Shown here one piece after another: positions 26,522-35,096 of a stretch of DNA of 64,000 bases. A program made the translations under genes and the position numbers. How positions within the stretch are numbered: the first letter of the stretch is position 1; each line of letters begins with the position of its first letter. The notes beneath the pieces were generated by a model. The model was not told the DNA's origin. It saw only the letters and a list, made by a program, of their open reading frames with translations, and did not search any database. Source of the DNA: UBA10107 sp963835585. Lineage in GTDB: Archaea > Nanobdellota > Nanobdellia > Woesearchaeales > UBA10107. The stretch is taken from positions 1-64,000 of the forward strand of contig CAWIGF010000003.1 of NCBI GenBank assembly GCA_963835585.1, in the 5' to 3' direction.

Positions 26522-27577
26522 TTAATTGAGTTGATATCGTAAAATCGCAGCAATGCCGCCTAGACCATCAAGTTGTTTTCCCCCTTCATGTTCTGAAGAA
26601 ATTATCATTATTTTTCCTTTTGAGTCATTGACTTTCTTCAACACTGTATCAACCCTTTCAAATTCATTTGTTTCTCTTGTTTTTTGTATGTATGAATCAC
26701 TAATCAACAAAGTTTTGATGGCCCCAACGTCCGCGGCATCAGAAACTGCCTGAAGGCCATAGATAGCAAGCTTTCCTTTCATTATCTCTTTTAATAATTC
26801 CTCAACAAGAGATATTTCTTCCACTGCTCTGCTCTCTTTCAATGCCGTTTCAACTTCTGGACGTTTCAGGACTTCATTGAATGCAGTTTTGTCTGCGGAG
26901 GAGCATGTCGCAGTTATTATTCTCTTTTTTAATTCAGGGTCGGTTATTTCCTTTACAAGGTAGTCTTTCCAGAATGCAGGGCTTGCAACAACAATTTTAT
27001 TTATATTGTACCTTGCGCTATATTGTTTTATCTGTTCGATGATGTCCTTATAGAATGTGCTTTCTATTTTTTTCGCATCGTCTTTTTTTTGGACATTGCC
27101 TTTTAGTTCAGAAAGATATTCATAACCATATGTTGTTGCATGGGCAAAGTTGGCTTCTTCCCTATCAAAAACTACAAGAAGTATCTTTTGGCCACTCTCA
27201 GAACTTGCCTCCTTCAATCGTTCCATTTGAAAATCAAGCCATTGTTTTTTTATTATCGTTATTGTTGTGTTTATTTCAACACTGATTGTGTGATAGGCTC
27301 CTTTTTGAACATCATCAGGTCCTTCCAGGATTGTTCCAGAAATCCTGAATATGTTGCTTTGCCTCTGGAACTCTGTTTTTTCGACAGAAATGCTCAGAAA
27401 AACAGGCTTTCTAACTATTTTTAGGTTCTCCTCCTGGCCTATTTTAATTTTTCTAAGTGTCTCCCCTTTCACAATGTCATTTTTATCTATTATTTGTGAC
27501 AGATACCATAAGTCGTCTATGGTTGTTATCTTGACTTTTACTTCTCCCTTTTTAAAATCCGAAAAGATGATTTTCAT
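26522..27577 (-). CDS. pelA: Pelota, mRNA surveillance and ribosome rescue factor
   Basis: 351 aa. Begins MKIIFSDFKKGEVKVKITTI, contains the typical TIDDLWYLSQIID, GAYHTISVEINTTITIIKKQW, the central VASPAFWKDYL and a C-terminal L7Ae-like domain (LLISDSYIQKTR, IMIISSEHEGGKQLDGLGGI). Pelota with ABCE1 splits stalled ribosomes. It lacks the eRF1 GGQ, as expected. ATG 27577 was chosen over an upstream start at 27598 because the family begins MKII and the TATA box lies 25 nt before it. Confidence 0.95.
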   Translation of the reverse strand: MKIIFSDFKKGEVKVKITTIDDLWYLSQIIDKNDIVKGETLRKIKIGQEENLKIVRKPVFLSISVEKTEFQRQSNIFRISGTILEGPDDVQKGAYHTISVEINTTITIIKKQWLDFQMERLKEASSESGQKILLVVFDREEANFAHATTYGYEYLSELKGNVQKKDDAKKIESTFYKDIIEQIKQYSARYNINKIVVASPAFWKDYLVKEITDPELKKRIITATCSSADKTAFNEVLKRPEVETALKESRAVEEISLVEELLKEIMKGKLAIYGLQAVSDAADVGAIKTLLISDSYIQKTRETNEFERVDTVLKKVNDSKGKIMIISSEHEGGKQLDGLGGIAAILRYQLN

Positions 27578-27597
27578 AACTTGGGAATAGAAAAACA

Positions 27598-27607
27598 TAT
27601 ATATAAA
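27598..27607. promoter_or_regulatory. Shared bidirectional TATA box for pelA and the surface-protein cluster
   Basis: TATATATAAA lies centred 25 nt from the pelA ATG (27577, minus) and 25 nt from the ATG at 27627 (plus). The 49 bp between the start codons hold no second strong TATA, so one element may serve both directions, giving leaderless mRNAs. Confidence 0.5.
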
Positions 27608-27626
27608 GCCCCTTTATTTCAACCAT

Positions 27627-28823
27627 ATGCTAACGAAAAGAGGTCAGGGAGGAGGCGCCGCAGCTGGTTTACTCGCTATTGTCGCTCTGCTAATAGTGCT
27701 TTATGTCCTTCTTCTTCCAGCCAATGTTAGAAACCAATTACTATCGAATTCTTCATCAGGCTCAAGTTCTTCCTCATCTGAGGCAAATTCCCCAAATCTG
27801 CTTGTATTTGCTCACCCCGGGACTCTGGACCCTATTCAAGACCAGAGCAATGTTATTGCATTGGACTCGTTTAGTCTTTATTCGGAAAAAAGCGCGGCGA
27901 CCCTTAAATCAATTCCTTCGTTCCACGTTGAAAGAGGATTTCTTCAAGATCAGATTTACAATCTAACATTCTCTGTGGCTGACTTAAGCAACACTGATAA
28001 TTACGTACTGGCTTTTGATGTCGGGACTTCTTCAGGAAGATTGCAGATTTTCTTGAATGGTAATAACATATATGATGGGCCAATTGCAAAGGGAAATGCT
28101 CCACCAATATCAATAGATAAGAGTTTGGTTCAAAGCCAGAATTCCTTGATATTTGAAGTAAATGATCCAGGTATTGCCTTCTGGCAATTGAATGAATATG
28201 ATTTGAGTAATGTACGTGTTATTGCAGATTTCACAGATATATCAAAGCAGCGATATGATAACTCATTTGTCGTTAGCGCAACACAAATGGAGAATTTCCT
28301 TGACACAAAATTAACATTCCTCCCAGATTGTTTGACTCCATCTGATGTCAGTCCATTGTCGATAGAGATAAACGGCAAATCTCTTCATTATTCTGCAATT
28401 CCTGACTGCGGTTCCCTGTCCGAGATACAATTTGATCCTTCATATTTGCAGCAGGGGGATAACACAATCACTTTCAGCACAACCAAAGGAAATTATTTCG
28501 TAGATCAGGTAGCCATTCAGGCTAATCTTAAGGAAATAACATATCCATTCTATTATTTCACAATCAATCCAAGTGATTTTGCAAATATCAGCAACGAAAA
28601 TTCAAATTACACAGAGAATGTAACACTTGATATAGATTTTGCAGATTCTGATTACAAACAAGGTCAATTGAGCATAAATGGAATACTGAGTGATGTTGAG
28701 AACAGCAACATGTCGTTCTCAGAGAAGATAAATCAATTTGTTCAGCAGGGTGAAAACTACATACAAATAAAACCAGAAACTGTTTTGAACATTGTTAATT
28801 TGAACGTGACTTTGCAATCATAA
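27627..28823 (+). CDS. Membrane-anchored extracellular protein, first gene of surface cluster
   Basis: 398 aa. N-terminus MLTKRGQGGGAAAGLLAIVA followed by a hydrophobic helix (to residue 32) resembles short type IV pilin-like or uncleaved anchors of small archaea; a Ser-rich linker (residues 42-54) follows. The rest is beta-rich, with jelly-roll-like segments (LQIFLNGNNIYDGPI, SLIFEVNDPGIAFWQLNEYD, LSIEINGKSLHYSAIPDCGS). It is probably outside the cell. Function unknown. Followed 21 bp later by the next cluster gene; GAGG precedes that start. Confidence 0.7.
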   Translation: MLTKRGQGGGAAAGLLAIVALLIVLYVLLLPANVRNQLLSNSSSGSSSSSSEANSPNLLVFAHPGTLDPIQDQSNVIALDSFSLYSEKSAATLKSIPSFHVERGFLQDQIYNLTFSVADLSNTDNYVLAFDVGTSSGRLQIFLNGNNIYDGPIAKGNAPPISIDKSLVQSQNSLIFEVNDPGIAFWQLNEYDLSNVRVIADFTDISKQRYDNSFVVSATQMENFLDTKLTFLPDCLTPSDVSPLSIEINGKSLHYSAIPDCGSLSEIQFDPSYLQQGDNTITFSTTKGNYFVDQVAIQANLKEITYPFYYFTINPSDFANISNENSNYTENVTLDIDFADSDYKQGQLSINGILSDVENSNMSFSEKINQFVQQGENYIQIKPETVLNIVNLNVTLQS

Positions 28824-28844
28824 TTCTCAAAAAAGAGGCAATGA

Positions 28845-30734
28845 ATGGTAGACGTCGGTAAATTAAATAAAGAATTGGAGGACGCAGAGGAACGCCTCGC
28901 TTTACAGGAAGATTTTCTTAAAAGGTATAATAGACAAGGAGATATAGAGCTGCATGATTTGACTCTTGAGAAAATCAAACAGATAAATCAAGAGATTACG
29001 GCAATTAAAAATGAAATTGAAGAAGCCTCTCTTGGAGATAAGGCCAAAAATATCGCTTCTAATGTCGCCGGTGCAACTGCTGGTGCGGCTGTTAAAACAA
29101 CAGGGTTTCTTTCAAAACTAATTCCATCTAAGTCGTCATCGAAAGGTTCGTCAGGCAGTTCTTCCAATTCTTCTCCTAACTCATCCTCCAAAAAACCTCC
29201 GCGTTTTATATTCCTTCTTTTGCTTGCGATATTTACTGATTTTTTTAGATGGTACACAAATTATCAGATTGGTTGGTTATATTTAGTATTGTCATTCTTT
29301 ACATTCTTTGTTTTTATAGGATATGGATATAAAGGTGGAAAACTAATGTGGGTACTTCTTATCTTGTTTTGTGATTTGTTCCTTGCAAGCATCCTTACGT
29401 CTGCCGGAGTGTCTTCCACTGTAATTGCTTGGTTTGTTTTCTTCCCATGGTGGACTGCATTCGCATTATATGCTAATTTCGATCTTGGTATGAATTCAAC
29501 GTTTGGTTACGTTGTTCTCGGGGTTGTCTTTATCTCCTTGCTTTTCATACTAAATCCAGCAATACTTACAAATTCGCTTGCAGTTTATGCAAATCAACAA
29601 GGGCATATTCATGATGTTGCCGATTTTTTCTCTCAACAATGGAGTACTTTTACCGCAACTACTTCTGGACTATGGACACAAATTATGTGTGAGATAAGTA
29701 ATTTGGGTGGTATAGGCAATAACGTCGATTGTTCCAAGATATCGTTGACACCACAGCAGCAATTAGCCGCGCAACTGGCATCCGAAACGGTAACAACAAA
29801 TACGGGGTTCAATGTCCAAATAGGGCAATTCACTCTAGATACAGATACCTCAAATGCAGGAGCATCAACATTACCTACTTTATTATCCGACCAGACATCT
29901 GTGATGATTTCTGCAGATAATTACATGGCGACACCAGTTACGTTACAATTCATATGTGGTTTGACAGGAAGGGGTAATGGTGTTCCAGATCCTGATCATA
30001 TTTCTGTAGCTCCTGGTGTATTGTCGCCTGACCAATCAGTAATCAATTGCATGAATCTCGATGTTTCGAAAAAGGGAACTAGCACATTTTATTTCAATGT
30101 AACTGCAGTGAACGTGGTTTCCCACAGCCAAAGGAGCATAATTGTTATTGGAAGTAATGCGCTTTCTGCACTTATTGCCAAGACCCAAGGAACAACACAA
30201 CAAGATAAACTCCTCAATACGAAAATAATAGGTGACCTTGTTAAGGCGGATCCAAATGCATTAAAAACACAAATCGGCCAAAACGACCTGATACAACCAA
30301 TCATAAAAACAGGCGGAACTGTTAACATACAACAGCAATCTCCTATAGCATATGGTATAAGTCAGGGAAGTAATATATCGTTTGCTTTGTTCATAAAAAA
30401 TAATGCAAAGGGAACAATATCTTCAATATCAAATATTTTGTTCACAATACCTCCTTTGTTCTCATTTGGTCCTGAAAATTTGAACTGTGGCGTCAATAAT
30501 GCTTTCTTAACTAGAACAAGTTGGTCTAGCATACGTTACGGGCAATATTCTCCTCAAACAAACACATGTAGATTAGTTGCGAACAACGACTTGCAAACTC
30601 CAAACAATCCACAAGAGCTGACTCTGGACGCTGATGTAACATACAATTACATTGTGTCTGATAGCAGAGATGTTTACATTCCTGGTCAGCAATCAATTCT
30701 TGGAAACGGTGCGCAAACCACAGGGGGAAGTTAA
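28845..30734 (+). CDS. Polytopic membrane protein with coiled-coil N-terminus and large ectodomain
   Basis: 629 aa. Residues 1-65 form a cytoplasmic coiled coil (LNKELEDAEERLALQEDFL), 66-120 are Ala/Gly- then Ser-rich, and 125-245 contain about five membrane helices (IFLLLLAIFTDFFRW, WLYLVLSFFTFFVFIGYG, VIAWFVFFPWWTAFALYANF, VVLGVVFISLLFILNPAIL). The remaining 380 residues are beta-rich and probably extracellular; the end (LTLDADVTYNYIVSDSRDVY) resembles the closing strand of the downstream lipoproteins. No known family recognised. Overlaps the next gene by one base (TAATG). Confidence 0.65.
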   Translation: MVDVGKLNKELEDAEERLALQEDFLKRYNRQGDIELHDLTLEKIKQINQEITAIKNEIEEASLGDKAKNIASNVAGATAGAAVKTTGFLSKLIPSKSSSKGSSGSSSNSSPNSSSKKPPRFIFLLLLAIFTDFFRWYTNYQIGWLYLVLSFFTFFVFIGYGYKGGKLMWVLLILFCDLFLASILTSAGVSSTVIAWFVFFPWWTAFALYANFDLGMNSTFGYVVLGVVFISLLFILNPAILTNSLAVYANQQGHIHDVADFFSQQWSTFTATTSGLWTQIMCEISNLGGIGNNVDCSKISLTPQQQLAAQLASETVTTNTGFNVQIGQFTLDTDTSNAGASTLPTLLSDQTSVMISADNYMATPVTLQFICGLTGRGNGVPDPDHISVAPGVLSPDQSVINCMNLDVSKKGTSTFYFNVTAVNVVSHSQRSIIVIGSNALSALIAKTQGTTQQDKLLNTKIIGDLVKADPNALKTQIGQNDLIQPIIKTGGTVNIQQQSPIAYGISQGSNISFALFIKNNAKGTISSISNILFTIPPLFSFGPENLNCGVNNAFLTRTSWSSIRYGQYSPQTNTCRLVANNDLQTPNNPQELTLDADVTYNYIVSDSRDVYIPGQQSILGNGAQTTGGS

Positions 30735-31678
30735 TGAAGAAAGTAATTTTGATCTTGTTTTTATGTACGATTCTATATGGTTGTACTTCCTCCACTTCGA
30801 CGACGCAAGCATCTAATCTTGTTGGAACGGATGGAATTACAGCAACCATTGGACAAATTCCCTCCCCTTTATACGCTGGACAAGGACTTGAAATTCCCGT
30901 TACCTTAGAAAATGCAGGCGCATACGATGTGCAGAACGCAATACTTTCCGTTTCTTCCTATGATCCAGCGATTGTTCAGTTCAGTTCCCCAACAAGGTAT
31001 GAAGGAATAAATCTTTTCGGAAGGAGCAACTTCGTCCCAGCTGGACAAAAAACAACAAAAATATTCACGATTTCAAATTTGAACCTTCCAAACACAAATG
31101 AAAAAATCGAGACCCTTCAAATTCTTACCTGTTATCCTTATGAAACGCAAGCAAGTCCTATTGTTTGCATCAATCCACAACTAGAATATGGTCAAACTAT
31201 AACTCAGGGCGCCTGCAGTTTTACTGATGCTCAGGTGTCTTCTTCACAAGGTGCCCCTGTTGCAGTAACTAAAGTCGAGACATGGTATCATCCAGATCAA
31301 TTGCAGTTGGAGTTCAGAATATATGTTAGTGATGTATCTGGAAAAGGGTATGTGGTTAGGAGTGCATCTTATGACAAATTATGTCTTGGAACCATATCAT
31401 TATCAAATGATGATATCAATTTAGTGGGAATTCAAGCCTATATGAGCGGAAAACAGATAAATTGCTATCCAATGTCCGATCTTAATAGCAATACACCAAT
31501 CAATAGTTTTAATTTATCCTCTCAATCGACTATTGCCTCAGTCAGGTGTCGAGCACCACTAGACACAACCAAGCCCGCATTCACGACACCTCTTTCTATT
31601 TATTTATCATATGGCTATGTTTACTACCAGTCGGTCCAACTGGATATAAAGAATCCTAATGTAGCTGCGGCATCATAA
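30734..31678 (+). CDS. Surface lipoprotein, paralog 1 of three
   Basis: 314 aa. Signal peptide with lipobox ILYGCTSS (Cys 17). Mature part starts with an Ig-like segment (GQGLEIPVTLENAGAYDVQN), then the family signature TCYPYETQ...VC near residue 133, a second Cys (GACSFTDAQV), the strand QGAPVAVTKVE and a closing YGYVYYQSVQLDI. The same order occurs in the next two genes. The paired Cys suggest disulfides outside the cell. Function unknown. Confidence 0.75.
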   Translation: MKKVILILFLCTILYGCTSSTSTTQASNLVGTDGITATIGQIPSPLYAGQGLEIPVTLENAGAYDVQNAILSVSSYDPAIVQFSSPTRYEGINLFGRSNFVPAGQKTTKIFTISNLNLPNTNEKIETLQILTCYPYETQASPIVCINPQLEYGQTITQGACSFTDAQVSSSQGAPVAVTKVETWYHPDQLQLEFRIYVSDVSGKGYVVRSASYDKLCLGTISLSNDDINLVGIQAYMSGKQINCYPMSDLNSNTPINSFNLSSQSTIASVRCRAPLDTTKPAFTTPLSIYLSYGYVYYQSVQLDIKNPNVAAAS

Positions 31679-31690
31679 TGGCTCAAAACA

Positions 31691-31699
31691 TTTATATAA
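31691..31699 (+). promoter_or_regulatory. TATA box of lipoprotein paralog 2
   Basis: TTTATATAA in the context AAACATTTATATAA, centred 26 nt before ATG 31721. It selects that ATG over a TTG at 31709 and implies a leaderless transcript. Confidence 0.6.
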
Positions 31700-31720
31700 T
31701 GAAAATAATTGTGTTCGGAT

Positions 31721-32650
31721 ATGGATATTAAATATAGTATTTTAGTCGCTTTCTTAATTATGTTTATCTCAGGCTGCAGTGGCATAAGCCTTGGAAAGAG
31801 CCCTGCACAGGTTGCGGCTATACCTGATACGAGCCATCTTGGGTATCAAGGTGTGGTCCTTAGTTTTGTAAGCAATAATCCACCTAGTATTATCTTTACA
31901 GGATCTCCCTTGAATATTGTTGTTCAACTATCGAATCAGGGGGCTGTTCCAGTTAGTGGAGGGACTTTGTACCTGAGTGGGTATGACACAAATTTATTTC
32001 CAATTACACCACGGCAACAGCAGTTTAATTTAGATGCAAAAACAAAATTTAATACAGTGGGTGGACTGGGAACAGTGACTTTCACTTCACCCGCCATTTA
32101 CCTCCCCGCCGGAACAGATGTATTGCAGCAAACTTTCTTGGCAAGTGCCTGCTACACATATACTACACAAGTGAGAGTCCCTGTTTGTGTCAATCCAAAC
32201 CCAACTTCATTTGTGGCAAACCAGGCATGCACAGTAGTGAACCCACCTGTAACTGGTGGTCAAGGAGGGCCTGTTTCCGTAACGGCAATCACCGAAAACG
32301 CAGAGCCAGGCAAAGTAGGATTCCTTATAACCGTTGCAAACCAAGGAGGGGGTGTTGTCGTTAATCCCAATGCCGACTCAATGAATAGATGCCCTAGTCC
32401 TTTGAATTATGGTGACACAGACATAGTCCAGTATTCGAATGTTGTACTTGGAACGATATCCGCTGGATCAGTGGATTGTCAGCCAACCGGAAATATAATG
32501 ATTGGAACGACAAAGCAAGGGACGCTGTACTGTACATTTACGCTATCAGATTCGACGTCTCCTGCCTATCAGACTATTCTTTCCATTGACCTTACATACG
32601 GTTATCTTACTCATACAAGCGCGCAAGTGACAATAAAGAGTCTGACATAA
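31721..32650 (+). CDS. Surface lipoprotein, paralog 2 of three
   Basis: 309 aa. Signal peptide MDIKYSILVAFLIMFISGCS with the lipobox Cys near residue 19. Shares with its neighbours an N-terminal module (NPPSIIFTGSPLNIVVQLSN, GAVPVSGGTLYLSGYD), the ACYTYTTQVRVPVCVNP signature near residue 142, NQACTVV, GGQGGPVSVTAITE and a closing LTYGYLTHTSAQVTI. It has its own promoter, so the three paralogs can be expressed separately. Function unknown. Confidence 0.75.
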   Translation: MDIKYSILVAFLIMFISGCSGISLGKSPAQVAAIPDTSHLGYQGVVLSFVSNNPPSIIFTGSPLNIVVQLSNQGAVPVSGGTLYLSGYDTNLFPITPRQQQFNLDAKTKFNTVGGLGTVTFTSPAIYLPAGTDVLQQTFLASACYTYTTQVRVPVCVNPNPTSFVANQACTVVNPPVTGGQGGPVSVTAITENAEPGKVGFLITVANQGGGVVVNPNADSMNRCPSPLNYGDTDIVQYSNVVLGTISAGSVDCQPTGNIMIGTTKQGTLYCTFTLSDSTSPAYQTILSIDLTYGYLTHTSAQVTIKSLT

Positions 32651-32661
32651 GCATAGAAACA

Positions 32662-32669
32662 TTTATATT
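32662..32669 (+). promoter_or_regulatory. TATA box of lipoprotein paralog 3
   Basis: TTTATATT within AAACATTTATAT, the same 12-base context found before paralog 2. A GAGG at 32696-32699 provides a ribosome site 5 nt before ATG 32705. Confidence 0.5.
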
Positions 32670-32704
32670 TTTGATTGTTGGTCTATTGGACGAAAGAGGA
32701 AATG

Positions 32705-33649
32705 ATGAAATATACAAAATTGGTCTTATTAATGGGTTTTCTTATGATTTTGCTTGTTGGTTGTCAACAGCAGGCAGCAAAAACCACTGTTAACAAGGCG
32801 TTTGTCGGTGGCACGCAAGGTTTAGCAATCAGTTTCTTGCCAGGCGTTCCTCCTTCTACAATCTTTGATAAAAATAGTCCATTTCAAGTCGGTATAAAGA
32901 TACAAAATATAGGAGAGTTTGACATAACAAATCCAAGTGACATACGTGCGTACATAACCGGCATAAATCCAGCTGACTTTGGAGTTTCTTCTTCACAATT
33001 GACCATGAATTCACCAGAAGCCCTTAATGGGGTTCACCTTGATGCATCTGGAAACACCGTTCAGGGTGATTCCACCACATTGCAATTTCCAACAATGAAC
33101 TATGCCTCGACAGTATCAGGATCTGCGCCATTCACAGTAAGAGCAAACGTATGCTATGAATATGGGACAAAAGCGCAAGCAAGTTTGTGTGTCCGTAAAG
33201 ATTTGACGGGAGCGTCCACAGATCAAGGAATTTGCAATCCAAATGGTGCTATTTCTGTACAAAGCTCAGGAGCTCCAATAGGAATAACCAGTATGCAAGA
33301 AGAAGCAGCTGGAGCAAAAGAAGTTGACTTCTATTTCACAATTCAAGATTTGGGAGCATCGACCGATACTCTGTATAAGTCGAATGTCGGGTGCGATGGT
33401 GTTTTGACAGATCAAAATTGGGTATATGTAAATATTGCGGATACGAGTTTGGGTAATCTAGTGTGTTCGGGCTTACAAGGAGGAACAGCAACATCAGGTT
33501 ATGTTGAATTGTACAACAATCAAGCGCAAGTACGATGCGCACAAACAGTGGACAATCCTAATGATTTCCAAAAGTTGATTCAAATATCACTAGGGTATGA
33601 GTACCAGCAATATGTCGATACACAAATAACCATTAATCATGCGAGCTAA
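32705..33649 (+). CDS. Surface lipoprotein, paralog 3 of three
   Basis: 314 aa. Signal peptide MKYTKLVLLMGFLMILLVGC with the lipobox Cys at residue 20. The family order is kept: LAISFLPGVPPSTIF, PFQVGIKIQNIGEFDITNPS, VCYEYGTKAQASLCV near residue 149, QGICNPNG, SGAPIGITSMQEE, LGYEYQQYVDTQITI at the end. ATG 32702 is also possible. The last gene of the cluster; a 69-bp gap separates it from convergent rfcS. Confidence 0.75.
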   Translation: MKYTKLVLLMGFLMILLVGCQQQAAKTTVNKAFVGGTQGLAISFLPGVPPSTIFDKNSPFQVGIKIQNIGEFDITNPSDIRAYITGINPADFGVSSSQLTMNSPEALNGVHLDASGNTVQGDSTTLQFPTMNYASTVSGSAPFTVRANVCYEYGTKAQASLCVRKDLTGASTDQGICNPNGAISVQSSGAPIGITSMQEEAAGAKEVDFYFTIQDLGASTDTLYKSNVGCDGVLTDQNWVYVNIADTSLGNLVCSGLQGGTATSGYVELYNNQAQVRCAQTVDNPNDFQKLIQISLGYEYQQYVDTQITINHAS

Positions 33650-33718
33650 AATGAAAGAAGAAATAAAATTCAAGAATTTATCATTGCCCTTATTGATTTT
33701 TTGGCTCTTATAATTAGT

Positions 33719-34693
33719 TTATTTTTGAAATGAGTTGTTGTTTTCTCCAATCAAAGATATGCTTGCTAGGAATGCCTCTAATTGAACAAATTCATCAGAA
33801 CCTTCACTGATTCTAAATTCAGCTTCTCCACATTTTTCAATCAATGACATTTGTTTCCTTCCATCAATCTTCATTTCAGTTAATTCTTTCTGCATCTGCT
33901 TTATAACATCAAGTCCGGACAATCCATAATTCGTCATTACGTTCAATAACTCATTTCGTGCATCGATAAATTTTTTTTGAAGGGCAAGTTCAATGACTTT
34001 TTTGATCTCTTTTGGCTTAGCAACGGATGCAAGGGAATAAATAAGTTCTTCATTAATATCTTTCGAGAGTGCTGCGCAGCTCTGGAGAATGTTTTCCATT
34101 CTTCTTACATCGCCCTCGGAGATGACAATTAACGCATTTTTTGCTGCGTCCGAAACTTTTATTTTCTCATTCGCTTCAATGACTCCTATTATTGATAGCA
34201 GCTCTTGTTTTTCCAATGGCCTGAATCTGAATATTGCACATCGTGATTGAATTGGATCAATTATTTTTGAAGAATAATTACAACTCAAAATAAATCTGCA
34301 TGTTTGTGTATAATTTTCCATTGTTCTACGCAAAGCCTGTTGCGCTTCCGATGTCAACGCGTCACATTCGTCAAGATAGATTATTTTAAAAGGGACGTCT
34401 CCAATTGCTTTTGTCCTGGCAAAATCTTTCACTTTAATCCTTATGACATCAATTCCCCTTTCATCTGAGGCATTCAATTCAAGAAAATTATCTCTCCAAG
34501 ACTCTCCAAAAAGCTCGTGCGCAATAACCAATGACAAGGTAGTTTTTCCAACACCAGCAGGCCCTGAAAACATAATGTGTGGCATATTTTTTTGCTTGAC
34601 AAATGCCTGCACTTTCTCAACTGTATCTTTCTGTCCCTTGACATCTGAGAATTTTTTAGGACGGTACTTCTCTGTCCATATAGTGTGTTCCAT
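33719..34693 (-). CDS. rfcS: Replication factor C small subunit
   Basis: 324 aa AAA+ clamp loader: WTEKYRPKKFSDVKGQ, Walker A FSGPAGVGKTT (about residue 44), Walker B-type IIYLDECDAL, ALRRTMENY, sensor SCNYSSKIIDPIQSRC with the SRC arginine finger, and the RFC collar helices. It loads PCNA with the large subunit, which is not in this window. Normal length, no intein. Monocistronic, opposite strand to the surface cluster. Confidence 0.95.
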   Translation of the reverse strand: MEHTIWTEKYRPKKFSDVKGQKDTVEKVQAFVKQKNMPHIMFSGPAGVGKTTLSLVIAHELFGESWRDNFLELNASDERGIDVIRIKVKDFARTKAIGDVPFKIIYLDECDALTSEAQQALRRTMENYTQTCRFILSCNYSSKIIDPIQSRCAIFRFRPLEKQELLSIIGVIEANEKIKVSDAAKNALIVISEGDVRRMENILQSCAALSKDINEELIYSLASVAKPKEIKKVIELALQKKFIDARNELLNVMTNYGLSGLDVIKQMQKELTEMKIDGRKQMSLIEKCGEAEFRISEGSDEFVQLEAFLASISLIGENNNSFQK

Positions 34694-34737
34694 GATGATT
34701 GATTAAGAAAGCGTGTAATATAAAAAAGTATTGGTGT

Positions 34738-35001
34738 TTATACAACATCTTCTTCCGCTATAACTAAGAAGTCTCCAATCGCTTGGACTGCGCTATAAGG
34801 AATCAATATATTGCCCTGACTATCCTTCTCTAATTCAAGCTTTGTTGAATAAGGAGTTGGGTTCGTAAGAACAAGATGAATCAACTCCCCTGATTTCGTT
34901 TCAAATGTGATATCCCCTACAGTTCCAAACTTCTTTCCTGTCTTGGAAACAACCATTTTGCCGATGATTTCCCGAGAAAGTCTCTTGTCTTCTTCTGCCA
35001 T
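34738..35001 (-). CDS. PRC-barrel domain protein
   Basis: 87 aa from MAEEDKRLSREIIGKMVVSK. A single PRC barrel: GKKFGTVGDITFETKSGELI, HLVLTNP, ILIPYSAVQAIGDFLVI. Small archaeal PRC-barrel proteins are linked to RNA processing and cell division (CdpB type), but this copy cannot be placed. ATG 35001 is used rather than the start 21 nt upstream because the minus-strand TTTAAA near 35035 lies at leaderless distance. Confidence 0.7.
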   Translation of the reverse strand: MAEEDKRLSREIIGKMVVSKTGKKFGTVGDITFETKSGELIHLVLTNPTPYSTKLELEKDSQGNILIPYSAVQAIGDFLVIAEEDVV

Positions 35002-35066
35002 TGTTTTTCTATTTAAAAGCAAGCAAATCTTCTATTTAAAGCTTTTGTTTTGCCTAAGGAGGAAGG

Positions 35067-35074
35067 TTTAAATA
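35067..35074 (+). promoter_or_regulatory. TATA box of tyrS
   Basis: TTTAAATA centred 26 nt upstream of the ATG at 35097; AAGG just ahead could be the BRE. Leaderless transcript predicted. Confidence 0.55.
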
Positions 35075-35096
35075 AGGTTTTAGCACATTTTTCGAT

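Noticed and set aside
27627..27722. True archaellin or type IV pilin call for the first surface gene
   Set aside because: The KRGQ plus hydrophobic helix is suggestive, but the helix is interrupted by Gly/Ala repeats and no pilus assembly ATPase is nearby.
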